This document shows positions 7,758 through 8,989 of a stretch of 8,989 bases of DNA, piece after piece. A program made the position numbers and the translations under genes. This stretch comes from Sporichthyaceae bacterium (GTDB lineage Bacteria; Actinomycetota; Actinomycetes; JACCUZ01), in assembly GCA_013698395.1 (NCBI GenBank), contig JACCUZ010000101.1, positions 1 to 8,989 of the forward strand, read 5' to 3'. The number at the start of each line of letters is the position of its first letter. Position 1 is the first letter of the stretch. The notes under the pieces were generated by a model. The model was not told where the DNA came from, made no database searches, and saw nothing but the letters and a program-made list of their open reading frames with translations.

Positions 7758-7763
7758 GGGGGG
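7758..7763 (+). promoter_or_regulatory. Ribosome-binding site for the VWA-like protein gene
   Basis: A GGGGGG run ends 3 bases before the GTG at 7767. The gap is a little short, but the run is the only strong purine tract near the start. The next in-frame candidate, ATG 7815, would cut into the signal peptide, so 7767 is preferred. Confidence 0.45.
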
Positions 7764-7766
7764 ACT

Positions 7767-8989
7767 GTGAACTCAGCCGATCTGCCCGGGCTGCGGGCTT
7801 TGCTCGTAGTCGCGATGGCGGGCGCCTGGGTCTCCTCCGCGGCCGGCCCCGCATCCGCGCGATCCTGCGACGAGCTGACGGGGCTGGTGACCGTGACCTC
7901 GGGTCGTACCGAGGTAGTCCTGGCGTTGCCTCGCCAGCTCGAGGGACGCCCCCTCCGACCGGCCGCGGTGACCGTCACCCAAGGCGGTGACGACGTCCCC
8001 GTGCGGGCTGTCGAACGGTCATCCCCAGCGTTGATGGATGTCGTGGTGGTTCTCGACGCGTCTGCCCGCCTCGGGCCGGTGGAAGAAGAAGGCAAGCGGG
8101 CAGCCAGGACGTTGCTCTCGGCCCTGCCGCCAGCGGTGAGCGCAGCGGTGGTTGCTACCGGTCGGTCCCCCGTGGTCGTCCGTGCCTTGAGACCCGGCCC
8201 GCGCGACGCCGTCGCCGCGCTCGCCGGGCTGACACCAGGTGGGCGCGCTGCACTCAACGACGCGATGATCCTGGCCGTCCAGCAGTTCCCTGCGGACCCG
8301 GTGCGGCAGCAGCACGTGGTCGTCTTGGCTGCGGGGCCGGACGCGGCGAGCGGCCAGGGCTGGGACTCCGTGCAGTCGCTGCTCCAGCGTCGTGGAGTCT
8401 CCCTCGACGTCATTGACCTGACCTCAGCCAGGTCGGTGCCTGACGCTGGACCCCAGTGTCCGGTCCGCAGGGAGTCTGGGGGCGGCGTGGCTGGGAGCGC
8501 GGCGTCTGCGGAGGAGGCGGCTGCGAAGGTGGCAGCCAGCATCCTGGATCGGCGACGCGTCATCCTTCCCGAGCTGGACCCGGCGCCACCCCTGCTGGTG
8601 ACAGTAGAGATTGGTGGTGTCTCGCGGTCGACCACCCTCGCCCGGCGCGGCGATCCCGCAGCCGACTCTGTTGGCCTTCGCCGTACACGGCATGCGGCGG
8701 TGGGGAGCGAGGCGCTTGTCTTGGCGTTGCTGCTCGGCCTAGTGGCCATTTCGGTCTTCCTGGTGCTCATCCTGTGGCGGACCGAACGAGGAAAGATAAG
8801 TCGACGCGCCGCCGGCGCGGTGCTCGCTGCCGGGTGGCAGCGCGTCGGAGAACGAGGGGTTCCCGATGAGGCGCGGCGCATCCCGCGAGCTGAGGGTCGG
8901 CGCCGCCTCGCCGACGCGTGGCACGACCTCGACGCGGTCATGGCGGACGGCCCATCGGCGCGCGCGGTGGCTGAGCAAGAGGCCTACCT
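7767..8989 (+). CDS. Secreted, membrane-anchored protein with degenerate VWA-like domain (runs off right edge)
   Basis: Only the first 407 codons are in the window. The N-terminus looks like a signal peptide: Arg10, hydrophobic ALLVVAMAGAWVSSAAG (11-27) and a signal peptidase I site after ASA (residue 31). A short beta-rich stretch (38-82) leads into a VWA-like domain (about 88-220): strand DVVVVLDASAR (91-101), GGRAALNDAM (158-167) and strand HVVVLAAGPD (183-192). Against the usual MIDAS pattern DxSxS...T...D, residues Asp97 and Ser99 remain, but Arg101, Ala161 and Ala189 replace the other ligands, so metal binding is doubtful. A low-complexity Gly/Ala linker (238-258) and a further segment precede a strong transmembrane helix (about 314-337). 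The last 70 visible residues are basic and probably cytoplasmic. The only two cysteines (34 and 231) lie outside the membrane and could pair. The layout recalls actinobacterial TadB-like proteins with an N-terminal VWA domain before a type II secretion F domain, but no such domain is visible before the edge. Function is unknown. Confidence 0.75.
   Translation, partial: MNSADLPGLRALLVVAMAGAWVSSAAGPASARSCDELTGLVTVTSGRTEVVLALPRQLEGRPLRPAAVTVTQGGDDVPVRAVERSSPALMDVVVVLDASARLGPVEEEGKRAARTLLSALPPAVSAAVVATGRSPVVVRALRPGPRDAVAALAGLTPGGRAALNDAMILAVQQFPADPVRQQHVVVLAAGPDAASGQGWDSVQSLLQRRGVSLDVIDLTSARSVPDAGPQCPVRRESGGGVAGSAASAEEAAAKVAASILDRRRVILPELDPAPPLLVTVEIGGVSRSTTLARRGDPAADSVGLRRTRHAAVGSEALVLALLLGLVAISVFLVLILWRTERGKISRRAAGAVLAAGWQRVGERGVPDEARRIPRAEGRRRLADAWHDLDAVMADGPSARAVAEQEAY

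Noticed and set aside
7364..8941. A 525-codon open frame on the minus strand opposite mazG and the VWA-like gene
   Set aside because: Its translation is dominated by Arg, Ser, Thr and Pro with no motif, typical of antisense frames in high-GC DNA. The plus strand here has mazG catalytic motifs, a signal peptide and a transmembrane helix.
1..8989. Search for a defence system, CRISPR array, prophage or transposon
   Set aside because: I saw no regular short repeats, transposase or integrase motifs, or terminal inverted repeats; the confidently identified genes are housekeeping genes.

Overview
The window is very GC-rich, with G or C at most third codon positions, frequent GTG starts and long spurious reverse-strand ORFs. 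Together with the gene content this points to a high-GC Gram-positive bacterium (Actinomycetota). The order mfd, SurA-N lipoprotein, mazG is an actinobacterial arrangement. A Nocardioides-like or related lineage is plausible, but I cannot fix the genus from this sequence.

Layout. On the minus strand, bases 1-2206 hold the first 735 residues of phosphoenolpyruvate carboxylase (ppc); its C-terminus lies outside the left edge. A 201-bp divergent intergenic region (2207-2407) separates it from a plus-strand cluster that fills the rest of the window: mfd, the transcription-repair coupling factor (2408-5971); a short lipoprotein with a SurA-type N-terminal chaperone domain (5994-6695); mazG, a nucleoside triphosphate pyrophosphohydrolase (6706-7725); and the first 407 codons of a secreted, membrane-anchored protein with a von Willebrand A (VWA)-like fold (7767 to the right edge). 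Plus-strand gaps are 22, 10 and 41 bp, so the four genes could be co-transcribed. The last gene also has a possible promoter of its own.

How the genes relate. Mfd clears stalled RNA polymerase and recruits UvrA, and MazG removes aberrant or excess NTPs, so these two share a theme of nucleic-acid quality control. The lipoprotein acts outside the membrane and its link to them is positional. Ppc is the anaplerotic CO2-fixing enzyme that makes oxaloacetate and is transcribed separately in the opposite direction.

Most of the window is ordinary housekeeping DNA, and I see no mobile element, CRISPR array, tRNA, rRNA or phage gene. The least explained part is the right-hand gene, whose VWA-like domain seems to have lost the metal-binding (MIDAS) residues. 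Smaller points of interest are a possible leaderless promoter for ppc and a five-codon mini-ORF bridging the lipoprotein stop and the mazG start.
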